Shown here in pieces: positions 24,649-32,835 of a stretch of 53,126 bases of DNA. Origin of the DNA: an uncultured bacterium (lineage in GTDB: Bacteria > Chloroflexota > Anaerolineae > J036 > Brachytrichaceae); contig CAIXPS010000548.1 of assembly GCA_903921365.1 (NCBI GenBank), forward strand, positions 1-53,126, written 5' to 3'. Every line of letters begins with the position of its first letter. Positions within the stretch are counted from its first letter, which is position 1. Made by a program: the position numbers and the translations under genes. The notes under the pieces were generated by a model, which was not told the origin of the DNA, did not search any database, and worked only from the letters and a program-made list of their open reading frames with translations.

Positions 24649-26643
24649 ATGACGACCCAAACTGCTTTGTTCACTCGTTCGGCACTCGGCCTCGCGCGCA
24701 TTGCCGCCGTCTCACCAGAGATGCGCGTAGCCGATGTGTCCTTCAACGTTACTGCGACAATATCCGCCCTTGGACTCCTGTCGAAACGGGCGTGTCAGGC
24801 GGCTGTGTTCCCTGAACTTGGTATCACAGCGTATACATGCGGCGATCTGTTCTACCAAACGTCACTCATCAGCCAGGCTCGCGCCTCGCTCAAACTCATC
24901 ACGGCTGAAGCCACACGCCTCGGCGTCTTGTGCGTGGTTGGGTTGCCATTCTCTGTGCACGGGAAACTGTATAACTGCGCTGCTGTGCTTGGCAACGGCA
25001 AAGTGCTTGGCATCGTGCCCAAGACGTATCTGCCAAACACAAACGAATACTACGAGCAACGCTGGTTTACTTCGGCAACCCATGCAACGGCGCAGTCAGT
25101 CATGATTGATGGCGCAGAGACGCCATTTGGCGCCGACTTATTGTTCCCCGCCAGCAATATGGACGGATGCACGTTTGGCGTCGAGATCTGCGAAGATCTG
25201 TGGGCAGTAAACCCGCCCAGCGGGGATATGGCGCTGGCTGGGGCAACCGTCATCCTCAACCCATCCGCGAGCGTCGAGCTTCTTGGGAAGTCAGAGTATC
25301 GGCGCGACCTGGTAAAGCAGCAATCCGCGCGTTGTCTGGCCGCCTATTGTTACGCAGGCTCCGGGCCGAACGAATCAACGATGGACACCGTTTTCGGCGG
25401 GCATTCGCTGATCGCCGAGAATGGCAGTCATCTGGCCGAAACGGAGCGGTTTCATTTCACCACGCAAATCGCCATGGCAGACATCGACCTGCAACGCTTG
25501 ATCCACGAACGCTTGAACAACAGCAGCTACTCCTCTGCCGACAGCCGGCGCAGCTATCGGCATGTTCTGTGTGAACTGTCAAACACAGATACGGCGGCGC
25601 CGCTCGACGATCTCTTGCGCCCGATTGCCCAGACGCCATTTGTGCCTGCCGACCAAGGGCAAAGGGCGCGCCATTGCCGCGAGATATTCAGCATCCAGTC
25701 CACCGGCCTCGCGAAGCGCCTGCGCCACACGGGCGTAAAACGCGTCACCATCGGCATATCCGGCGGACTCGACTCGACGCTCGCTCTGCTTGCTACTCTG
25801 CGCGCATTCGATATTGCCGGTCTGCCGCGCGAAGGAATCACGGCAATAACCATGCCGGGCTTTGGCACAACAGCCCGCACGCGCAGCAATGCCGAACGCC
25901 TGGTCGAACTACTGGGACTCACGCTATTGCGCATCCCCATCAACACCGCGGTGCGCCAGCACTTCAGCGACATCGGGCATGATGAACATGTGCACGATGT
26001 CGCCTATGAAAACTCCCAGGCGCGCGAACGCACGCAGATTCTGATGGACGTTGCCAACCAGGTGGGTGGTTTTGTCGTGGGCACCGGTGATCTAAGCGAA
26101 CTGGCGCTGGGCTGGGCGACCTTTAACGGCGATCACATGTCGATGTATCACGTCAATGCCGGCGTGCCAAAGACACTGGTGCGGTACTTGATTGAGTGGA
26201 CCTCTGACAGCGAGTTCGCCGGCGAAGTCGCGACCGTATTGCGCGACATCTGCAACACACCGATTACGCCGGAGTTGCTGCCGCTGGGCGAGGGCGACAA
26301 ACTTCAGCAGGAAACCGAGGTCACGATTGGCCCATACCTGCTGCACGATTTCTACCTTTTCAACATCGTGCGTTACGGATATCCACCACGCAAGGTTTTC
26401 TTCCTGGCGCGGCATGCGTTCAGGAACACCTACCCGCCAGATGTGCTGCTGCACTGGCTGGACTTGTTCTATCGGCGTTTCTTCTCACAACAGTTCAAAC
26501 GCTCAGCGATGCCGGACGGGCCGAAAGTGGGCACCGTTGCCCTTTCTCCGCGCGGCGATTGGCGTATGCCAAGTGACGCCAACAGTGATCTGTGGCGCGC
26601 TGAAGTGGAGCAAATACGCGCCAGCCTGGGACAGGGAGCATAA
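24649..26643 (+). CDS. nadE: Glutamine-dependent NAD+ synthetase
   Basis: 664 residues, the long bidomain form (as in Mycobacterium). The N-terminal nitrilase-type glutaminase has its triad in PELGITAY (E56), [13 protein letters not shown] (K125) and [10 protein letters not shown] (C181). The C-terminal synthetase has the ATP pyrophosphatase loop GISGGLDST at 369-377 and downstream [14 protein letters not shown] and [12 protein letters not shown]. It amidates deamido-NAD to NAD using ammonia channelled from glutamine. A likely own promoter (TATGAT) stands directly before it, and it diverges from the DUF4126-holB group. Confidence 0.96.
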   Translation: MTTQTALFTRSALGLARIAAVSPEMRVADVSFNVTATISALGLLSKRACQAAVFPELGITAYTCGDLFYQTSLISQARASLKLITAEATRLGVLCVVGLPFSVHGKLYNCAAVLGNGKVLGIVPKTYLPNTNEYYEQRWFTSATHATAQSVMIDGAETPFGADLLFPASNMDGCTFGVEICEDLWAVNPPSGDMALAGATVILNPSASVELLGKSEYRRDLVKQQSARCLAAYCYAGSGPNESTMDTVFGGHSLIAENGSHLAETERFHFTTQIAMADIDLQRLIHERLNNSSYSSADSRRSYRHVLCELSNTDTAAPLDDLLRPIAQTPFVPADQGQRARHCREIFSIQSTGLAKRLRHTGVKRVTIGISGGLDSTLALLATLRAFDIAGLPREGITAITMPGFGTTARTRSNAERLVELLGLTLLRIPINTAVRQHFSDIGHDEHVHDVAYENSQARERTQILMDVANQVGGFVVGTGDLSELALGWATFNGDHMSMYHVNAGVPKTLVRYLIEWTSDSEFAGEVATVLRDICNTPITPELLPLGEGDKLQQETEVTIGPYLLHDFYLFNIVRYGYPPRKVFFLARHAFRNTYPPDVLLHWLDLFYRRFFSQQFKRSAMPDGPKVGTVALSPRGDWRMPSDANSDLWRAEVEQIRASLGQGA

Positions 26644-26716
26644 ACGAACCCCAACCCATTCAGTGTATGCTTCACGAAAGAGTTGACAAACCCGTCATCG
26701 TAAGAGGAATGTGACA

Positions 26717-27637
26717 ATGACCTTCAAGTTAAAACGCTACGCGACAACGCCAATCATGGCGCCAGATATAGCAAGCCCATGGGAGAACTACAACGTTTTC
26801 AATCCTTCAGTCATCTATGCGAACGGTTTGTTCCATATGCATTACCGCGCGCAGGGCGTGGACTGGATCAGCAGAATCGGGTATGCCGTCAGTGCTGACG
26901 GTGTCCATTTCAACCGACTGCGCCAGCCAGTACTACAACCGGAATATGACTATGAGAGTCGTGGCGTCGAGGACCCGCGCGTGACAGGCATCGACGGCAT
27001 GTTCTATATGGCTTACACCGCCTATGGGCCATACACCGGCATTGGCGGTATCGTCGCCGACGGCAGCATCCTGCCCATGATCGCGCGCAGCACCAACTTG
27101 ATCATCTGGGAACGCCTCGCGCCCATCGTGCGCGGTGAAGATAACAAAGATCATGTGCTCTTTCCGCGCAAGTTTAACGGTCGTTATTTAGCCTTCCATC
27201 GTCGCCGACCATTCGTCTGGCTGGCATATAGCGATGACTTATACACCTGGCCTGAAACGGATATGAAGCAGGTGTTTGGCCCGCGCGAAGACAACTGGTG
27301 GGACAACACGAGCGTCGGCGGAAACGGCGTGCCCATCGAGACCGAACATGGCTGGCTGGCGTTTTACCACGCATACGACAACACCGGGACATATCGTATT
27401 GGCGCGCTATTACTGGACAAGGAAAGTCCGGGCAAGGTGCTGGCGCGACCGAAGGAACCGATCCTGTGGCCCGAAGAATTGTGGGAGATGAAAGGCGATG
27501 TCCCGCGCGTCGTGTTCAGTAATGCCAATATCCTTGTTGGCGATACTGTCTACGTGTACTACGGCGGCGCCGATCACGTCATCGGTCTGGCAACCTGCAA
27601 GCTGAATGATCTGCTCGATTTTGTGCTGCACGCGTGA
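26717..27637 (+). CDS. GH130-like beta-mannoside phosphorylase/glycosidase
   Basis: 306 residues. Five-bladed propeller enzyme: [22 protein letters not shown] at the start, the family-defining [22 protein letters not shown] around residue 90 (catalytic Asp in EDPR), then [15 protein letters not shown], and a C-terminal [29 protein letters not shown]130 enzymes cleave beta-mannosides with phosphate or water; the substrate is not read from sequence. The ATG at 26717 is chosen because AGAGGA lies 8 bases upstream; a GTG two codons earlier is possible. A TTGACA at 26683-26688 has no matching -10 box. Confidence 0.85.
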   Translation: MTFKLKRYATTPIMAPDIASPWENYNVFNPSVIYANGLFHMHYRAQGVDWISRIGYAVSADGVHFNRLRQPVLQPEYDYESRGVEDPRVTGIDGMFYMAYTAYGPYTGIGGIVADGSILPMIARSTNLIIWERLAPIVRGEDNKDHVLFPRKFNGRYLAFHRRRPFVWLAYSDDLYTWPETDMKQVFGPREDNWWDNTSVGGNGVPIETEHGWLAFYHAYDNTGTYRIGALLLDKESPGKVLARPKEPILWPEELWEMKGDVPRVVFSNANILVGDTVYVYYGGADHVIGLATCKLNDLLDFVLHA

Positions 27638-27673
27638 CGTGAATGGGCGATTGGCTTGACAAGACGATCACGA

Positions 27674-28465
27674 TCAGGCGGTGGACATTGGCGACTTTTC
27701 GCGCCGCTGTCGCGCCGCCTCAAACAGAATCACACCGCAGGCGACCGCTGCATTCAGTGACTCCAGATGATTCGACAGGGGGATCGTCACAATAGCGGTC
27801 GCTTGCGCAAGCGCTTCAGCACTCAGTCCTGCCGCTTCGCTGCCGATGATGAGTGCATTTGGCGCGGTCCAGGCAACCGCGTCATACGTATGCTTGCCAT
27901 TCGCATCAGCAGCCCAGATCGGGCGCCCCGCACACAACTGGCGAATGTCATCCCACGACACACGCACAACCTGGATACGCGCATGCGCACCCATCCCACC
28001 CCGCACGACTTTGGGGTTATACGGGTCAACACAGCCCGGTGAGAGCAGCACCAGACGGCAATCGGAACCGGCCGCCACGCGCAAACACGCGCCAAGATTG
28101 CCGGGGTCGCGCAATGTGTCAAGAATCAATACTTGATCTGGCAGTGACTGTGCAAGCGTGGCAACATCGAAACGCGGCAAATTAAACACGACAAGAACGC
28201 CGGGCGGCGTCGTTTCTTGCGAAACACTTCGCATAATCGTGTCGGTCACGGTGACACACTCGACCTCACGATGCTCTTCGCGCCATTTCTGCGCGATCGA
28301 CTGCTCGCTGAGCAATGCAAAGCTGGCGCGCATTCCCGCGCGCAAAAAGTCATCGGCCAGGCGCAACCCTTCAGCAACAAATAAACCCTCACTTTCGCGC
28401 GAGTCACCCTGTTGCTGTAATTGTCTAACCAGTTTTACGCGCCCATTCTGAAGCGATGTAAGCAT
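27674..28465 (-). CDS. SpoU-family RNA 2'-O-methyltransferase (TrmH/RlmB-like)
   Basis: 263 residues. The SPOUT trefoil-knot motifs are clear: VLILDTLRDPGNLGACLRVA (motif 1), ALIIGSEAAGLS (motif 2), IPLSNHLESLNAAVACGVILFE (motif 3). An N-terminal substrate-binding domain precedes (LVRQLQQQGDSRESEGLFVAEG). It probably methylates a ribose in rRNA or tRNA. The ATG at 28465 is used because an ATG 21 bases further upstream falls inside the terminator stem after rplT. It follows the translation operon, probably separated from it by that terminator, with no ribosome-binding site in front. Confidence 0.88.
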   Translation of the reverse strand: MLTSLQNGRVKLVRQLQQQGDSRESEGLFVAEGLRLADDFLRAGMRASFALLSEQSIAQKWREEHREVECVTVTDTIMRSVSQETTPPGVLVVFNLPRFDVATLAQSLPDQVLILDTLRDPGNLGACLRVAAGSDCRLVLLSPGCVDPYNPKVVRGGMGAHARIQVVRVSWDDIRQLCAGRPIWAADANGKHTYDAVAWTAPNALIIGSEAAGLSAEALAQATAIVTIPLSNHLESLNAAVACGVILFEAARQRREKSPMSTA

Positions 28466-28469
28466 ACGC

Positions 28470-28495
28470 AAAATAGCCCACCGCAATGGTGGGCT
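28470..28495 (-). terminator. Rho-independent terminator after rplT
   Basis: On the minus strand AGCCCACC (28495-28488) and GGTGGGCT (28482-28475) form an 8-bp GC-rich stem with a 5-base loop, followed by TATTTT. It ends the infC-rpmI-rplT message about 37 bases after rplT and stands just before the SpoU methyltransferase start. Confidence 0.75.
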
Positions 28496-28531
28496 ACCTG
28501 GAATCCCTTAAACGGGAAGATTCAGTAGGTG

Positions 28532-28879
28532 TCAGGCGCTCGCAGCACTTACAACCGCGCTGAATGCAGATGCATCGCGCACGGCCAGATCCGCCAGTAC
28601 CTTGCGGTCGAGACGGATATTGGCGCTTTTCAAGTTGCTGGTCAGCTTGCTGTAGGTTATGCCGTTCAGTCGAGCGGCGGCGTTGATGCGCACAATCCAC
28701 AAACGGCGCAGATCACGCCGGCGATTGCGACGGTCGCGATAGGCATACCACAGGGCATGCAGCCGCGCTTCAGTAGCGCGACGAATTGAATTCTTGCGCG
28801 CGCCGAACTGGCCTTTGGTGACTGCCAGAACTCGATTGTGGCGACGGCGGGCTTTAATCCCACCCTTTACTCTTGCCAT
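28532..28879 (-). CDS. rplT: 50S ribosomal protein L20
   Basis: 115 residues, the usual length. [48 protein letters not shown] and [18 protein letters not shown] are typical L20 sequence. L20 binds 23S rRNA early in large-subunit assembly. Third gene of the infC operon, 9 bases after rpmI. The short Ser/Ala-rich end ([13 protein letters not shown]) is normal for the family. Confidence 0.97.
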   Translation of the reverse strand: MARVKGGIKARRRHNRVLAVTKGQFGARKNSIRRATEARLHALWYAYRDRRNRRRDLRRLWIVRINAAARLNGITYSKLTSNLKSANIRLDRKVLADLAVRDASAFSAVVSAASA

Positions 28880-28888
28880 GTGTCTCCT

Positions 28889-29098
28889 CTACTTCTGATA
28901 CAGATAAGGCGCCAGTTTAAGCACGCGCTTGATCTGACCCTTGGCCGTTACTACATGCATTTCAGGCAATTCGGCCTTGATGCGGCTGCTCTTCTTGCGC
29001 CTCAAATGGCTCTTGCCAAGGCGCGTGCGCATTAACTTGCCGCTACCGGTCAAGCGAAAGCGCTTCGATGTTGACTTGTGCGTTTTGATCTTTCCCAT
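28889..29098 (-). CDS. rpmI: 50S ribosomal protein L35
   Basis: 69 residues. MGKIKTHKSTSKRFRLTGSGKL, then the very basic LGKSHLRRKKSSRIK segment, matches L35. Middle gene of the conserved infC-rpmI-rplT order, 99 bases after infC; no signal was recognised in that gap beyond the usual ribosome-binding region. Confidence 0.97.
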   Translation of the reverse strand: MGKIKTHKSTSKRFRLTGSGKLMRTRLGKSHLRRKKSSRIKAELPEMHVVTAKGQIKRVLKLAPYLYQK

Positions 29099-29197
29099 TC
29101 CATTCCTCGATTATTCGCATTGAGAGGCAAGCGGCCATCTATGACTATATCTGCCTGCCTCTGCCTTATAAACGATTCAATTATACGAGCAGAACGC

Positions 29198-29980
29198 CTA
29201 TGGCAGATTAAACTGCTCCTGACTGCGTTCCTTAGCGCGTTTCACGCGGTTCACCGCCTTGCGCACTGTCTTGTCCTTGATGACGCCATTCTCGCCTTGA
29301 ACGATGACTTCGGAAGTCTCGTCGTCTTCCACCTCGTCAAAATCGTCCTCGTCATCATCCTCTTCTTCGACAAAGCCCTGAGCCTTATCTTCTTCCAGTT
29401 CAGCCTGGATGCGAGTCTGCGTTGACTTCAGCGTTGACGCCGCCACAGTTGCAGCAGTTGGAGCCAGGACCATAAGCATCGTCTTGCCTTCCATCTGGGG
29501 CGCAAACTCAATAACTGCAAGATCGGCGCAGCCCGTGCTCACCTTATCCATCATACGCCGCGCAACATGCGGAATCTGGTCTTCCCGTCCTTTGAACCGG
29601 ATACTCACCTTCACCTTGTTGCCCTGTTGCAGGAACCGACGCCCGCTCCTGATCTTGAACGACAAGTGGTGATCGGTAGTCTTAGGTCGAAGGCGTATGC
29701 CCTTTATCTCGGTGACCTTTAGATTCTTCTTCGCCTCGCGTTCTTTTTTCTCGCGTTCGTAGATGAACTTGCCGTAGTCAAAAATGCGGCACACGGGCGG
29801 ATCGGCATTCGGCGCAACCTCGATTAAATCCAGGTGCTGAACTCGTGCCTGATACAGTGCATCACGTGTTTCCACTATTCCTTTATTACTGCCATCCGCG
29901 GCAATCAGGCGGACGTGCGGGACACGGATCTGCTCGTTAATTCGAAATTGCGCTGTTACCTGAGCTCTAATTGGCGGTAT
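29198..29980 (-). CDS. infC: Translation initiation factor IF-3, with non-standard ATA start and acidic C-terminal tail
   Basis: 260 residues from ATA at 29980-29978. RINEQIRVPHVRLIAADG begins the N-domain; RPKTTDHHLSFKIRSGRRFLQQGNKVKVSIRF and VARRMMDKV are the 30S-binding C-domain. IF-3 checks start codons and is known to control its own synthesis through a rare start codon. Here no ATG, GTG or TTG follows the strong AGAGGAGG site at 29989-29996; the in-frame codon 8 bases after it is ATA. The upstream ATG at 30070 lies in the -35 box, before the transcription start. The tail of about 75 residues beyond the usual end contains EEEDDDEDD-type acidic runs and is absent from ordinary IF-3. Confidence 0.9.
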   Translation of the reverse strand: MPPIRAQVTAQFRINEQIRVPHVRLIAADGSNKGIVETRDALYQARVQHLDLIEVAPNADPPVCRIFDYGKFIYEREKKEREAKKNLKVTEIKGIRLRPKTTDHHLSFKIRSGRRFLQQGNKVKVSIRFKGREDQIPHVARRMMDKVSTGCADLAVIEFAPQMEGKTMLMVLAPTAATVAASTLKSTQTRIQAELEEDKAQGFVEEEDDDEDDFDEVEDDETSEVIVQGENGVIKDKTVRKAVNRVKRAKERSQEQFNLP

Positions 29981-30041
29981 ACCTAAATCCTCCTCTGCAA
30001 TCAAGCAGACTATTAAACCTTTCTTGAATTTTAGTGTCCTG

Positions 30042-30070
30042 ATTATACCGAATGACGGGATAGCCGTCAA
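30042..30070 (-). promoter_or_regulatory. Promoter of infC-rpmI-rplT (TTGACG-N17-TATAAT)
   Basis: Read on the minus strand: TTGACG at 30070-30065, a 17-base spacer and TATAAT at 30047-30042. The transcript should start near 30035, leaving a leader of about 55 bases before the ATA start. This is the best vegetative promoter match in the window together with those of the tRNA and trp genes. Confidence 0.78.
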
Positions 30071-30083
30071 ACGAAACTCGTTC

Positions 30084-30089
30084 TATAAT
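30084..30089 (+). promoter_or_regulatory. -10 box (TATAAT) of alaS
   Basis: TATAAT ends 9 bases before the alaS ATG, so the leader would be about 3 bases. The -35 region overlaps the divergent infC promoter and shows no good match. Confidence 0.5.
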
Positions 30090-30098
30090 TTCGGTCTT

Positions 30099-32789
30099 AT
30101 GCTGAGCAACCAAATTCGCAGCGCCTTCATTGACTATTTCGCGCGCAACGGCCATCAGACTGTGCCGTCGTCGTCGCTCATCCCGTATGGCGATAAAACC
30201 ATTCTCTTCACCAACGCAGGAATGAATCAGTTCAAGAACCTGTTTCTTGGTTTGGAGAAACGTGATTATACCCGCGCAGTCACAGCCCAGAAAGTGATGC
30301 GCGTCAGCGGTAAACACAACGACCTCGAAAACGTTGGCCCAAGCCCGCGCCATCACACCTTTTTTGAAATGCTGGGAAATTTCTCCTTTGGGGATTACTT
30401 CAAAGAAGATGCCATGAAGTATGCGCTCGAGCTTGTCACGAAAGAATACTCGCTCGACATGGAGCGCTTATGGTTTACGATCTACCGCGACGATGACGAA
30501 GCGGAGGTGCTTTGGAAGAAACTTGGCGTCCCGGCATCACGCATCCTGCGGTTCGGCGAGAAGGACAACTTCTGGCAAATGGGCGAGACGGGGCCGTGTG
30601 GCCCGAACTCAGAAATCCATTACTTTACAGGCGCAAAGAAAGCGGACAACACGGCTAACCGTGTTAACTCTGACGACGATCAAGTCACTGTCGAGTTCTG
30701 GAATCTTGTGTTCATGCAGTTTGACCGGGATCCAAGCGGGAAGCTTACGCCGCTACCCCGTCCCAGCATCGATACGGGGATGGGTTTTGAGCGCATGTGC
30801 CGGCTCGTCCAGGGCACACCCACCAATTACGAAACAGACCTGTTCGTGCCGATCTTTGACCGGATTCAGGAACTTGCCAAACACAGCAACGCGCAACGGG
30901 CAGAAGACTTTATCGCATACCGCGTCGTAGCCGACCACGTCCGCGCTGCATCGTTCCTGATCGGCGACGGCGTTCTGCCGGGCAACGAAGGGCGCAACTA
31001 CGTGCTGCGTATGATCCTGCGCCGCGCAGCGCGCTTCGGGCGCAAAGTGGGCTTCAGCGACCCTTTCCTCTATCATGTGTCTGAGTCGGTAATCGACAAG
31101 ATGGGCGAGCACTATCGCGAGTTGGTCGACCGGCGCGCCCATATCCTGAACACGATTCATCAGGAAGAGGAGCGCTTCGCCCGCACGCTCGACACCGGAC
31201 TGCAACGGCTGGATGACATCATCGACGAATTGAAGGCAACCTCTACTCAGACAGCCTCAATACCCGGTGATGTGGCGTTCCAACTGTACGATACATTTGG
31301 CCTTCCGATTGAGATCACCAAAGATGAGGCGCGCGAGCGCGGCGCGACGGTTGACGAAGCCGGCTTTATCGCTGCGCGCCAGGCTGCCCGCGAGCGCAAC
31401 CGTGGCGGCGACCAGTTTGCCGCAGACTATGATCTGCGCCGATCTTATGGCGAAGCTTTTGACACCTTAAAAGCGAGCGGGCAACTCGCCCCGACTGGCG
31501 TCATCCACACTCCCTACGGCCCTTTGTCTGTCAATACGACTGTCGCTGCTGTGCTGCGTGATGGCTTGATGGCTGAGCACGCCGTGCCGGGCGAGCGAGT
31601 CGAGATCGTTTTGCCGGTCACGCCGTTTTACGTCGAGGGTGGCGGGCAGGTTAGCGACATCGGGCAGATCACAGCAGCGACGTGGCGCGTGATCGTTCGA
31701 GATACACAGCGGCCGGCGCCTGGGTTTATCGCGCATGTGTGTGAAGTTGAGTATGGCGAGCCCCGCATCGGAGATGCCTGCGTGGCCGAGGTCGATGCAG
31801 GCCGGCGCGGCGACATCATGCGCAACCACACCGCCACTCACCTGCTACAAAAGGCCTTGCGCGCCATCCTTGGGACTCATGTGGCGCAGCAAGGATCGCT
31901 CGTTGCCCCTGATCGCCTGAGATTCGACTATTCGCACAATGCGCCACTGACACCGGAACAGGTCGACAATGTGACTGCAATGGTGAACGACGCCATTCTG
32001 GCAAACTATCCAGTTACGGCCACGGAGCGCCCCTACAAGGAAGCACTTGCATCAGGCGCAATGGCATTCTTCAGCGAGAAGTATGGCGACACTGTCCGCG
32101 TTGTGCGCGTAGGCGACACTGCTGGGACTGCGTTCAGCATGGAATTGTGCGGCGGCGCACATGTGCGCCAGACAGGAGACATCGGCAGCGCGATCATCAT
32201 CGCCGAAACAGCCATTGCCGCAGGCGTGCGGCGCATTGAACTCGTCACCGGTCATGGCGCACTCACTTTCGTTAAGCGCCAGACTCAACTTCTGACGCAG
32301 GCTGCGCAATCCTTGAGCACAACAACAGATAACGTCGCTGCGCAGACCGAAAAAGTGCTTTCGACGCTTTCTGAGACGCAGAAGGCGCTTGAGCGAGCGC
32401 AAAAAGAACTGGCGCGCGCGCGGTTCAGCGAGGTATTCGCATCAGCAACTATGGTGAAAGGTGTTCCCACCCTGGTCGCACTGGTTCAAGCAGATACGAT
32501 TGACACATTGCGCGACATGACGGACTGGTTCCGCGAGAAGCGACCCACCGGCATCGCTGTGCTCGGCGCTGTCGTGGCAGACAAGCCGGCGCTAGTCGTT
32601 GCGGTGTCTAAAGATTTGAACAGCAGAGGCCTGGACGCAGGGAAACTGGCGCGCGAAATTGCCAAGGTTATCGGCGGCAGCGGAGGAGGACGGCCGACCC
32701 TTGCGCAGGCTGGTGGTAAAGATTCCTCCAAACTGGGGAGTGCTTTGTCGCAAGCGCTGGAATTGATCGACGCATGGCTGAAAGCGTGA
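30099..32789 (+). CDS. alaS: Alanyl-tRNA synthetase
   Basis: 896 residues (family about 875). The start at 30099 (MLSNQIRSAFIDYFARNGHQ) is the standard AlaRS N-terminus; the reading frame extends upstream but overlaps the promoter. The class II core is seen in HHTFFEMLGNFSFGDYFKEDA, the editing domain zinc site in NHTATH (H577, H581) with CGGAH (C684, H688), which removes serine and glycine mischarged to tRNA-Ala, and the C-Ala domain with GGSGGGRPTLAQAGG near the end. It starts a plus-strand run with a baseplate-J-like gene, ruvX and mltG. Confidence 0.97.
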   Translation: MLSNQIRSAFIDYFARNGHQTVPSSSLIPYGDKTILFTNAGMNQFKNLFLGLEKRDYTRAVTAQKVMRVSGKHNDLENVGPSPRHHTFFEMLGNFSFGDYFKEDAMKYALELVTKEYSLDMERLWFTIYRDDDEAEVLWKKLGVPASRILRFGEKDNFWQMGETGPCGPNSEIHYFTGAKKADNTANRVNSDDDQVTVEFWNLVFMQFDRDPSGKLTPLPRPSIDTGMGFERMCRLVQGTPTNYETDLFVPIFDRIQELAKHSNAQRAEDFIAYRVVADHVRAASFLIGDGVLPGNEGRNYVLRMILRRAARFGRKVGFSDPFLYHVSESVIDKMGEHYRELVDRRAHILNTIHQEEERFARTLDTGLQRLDDIIDELKATSTQTASIPGDVAFQLYDTFGLPIEITKDEARERGATVDEAGFIAARQAARERNRGGDQFAADYDLRRSYGEAFDTLKASGQLAPTGVIHTPYGPLSVNTTVAAVLRDGLMAEHAVPGERVEIVLPVTPFYVEGGGQVSDIGQITAATWRVIVRDTQRPAPGFIAHVCEVEYGEPRIGDACVAEVDAGRRGDIMRNHTATHLLQKALRAILGTHVAQQGSLVAPDRLRFDYSHNAPLTPEQVDNVTAMVNDAILANYPVTATERPYKEALASGAMAFFSEKYGDTVRVVRVGDTAGTAFSMELCGGAHVRQTGDIGSAIIIAETAIAAGVRRIELVTGHGALTFVKRQTQLLTQAAQSLSTTTDNVAAQTEKVLSTLSETQKALERAQKELARARFSEVFASATMVKGVPTLVALVQADTIDTLRDMTDWFREKRPTGIAVLGAVVADKPALVVAVSKDLNSRGLDAGKLAREIAKVIGGSGGGRPTLAQAGGKDSSKLGSALSQALELIDAWLKA

Positions 32790-32835
32790 ACCATATTCAC
32801 CCATTAGCCACGCGCAATGGACGGTTGACCCTAGC

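Noticed and set aside
26683-26688. TTGACA upstream of the GH130-like gene as a promoter.
   Set aside because: The proper -10 distance falls on the ribosome-binding site and has no TATAAT-like word.
29981-30070. The ATG at 30070 as start of infC.
   Set aside because: It overlaps the -35 box of the infC promoter, before the expected transcription start.
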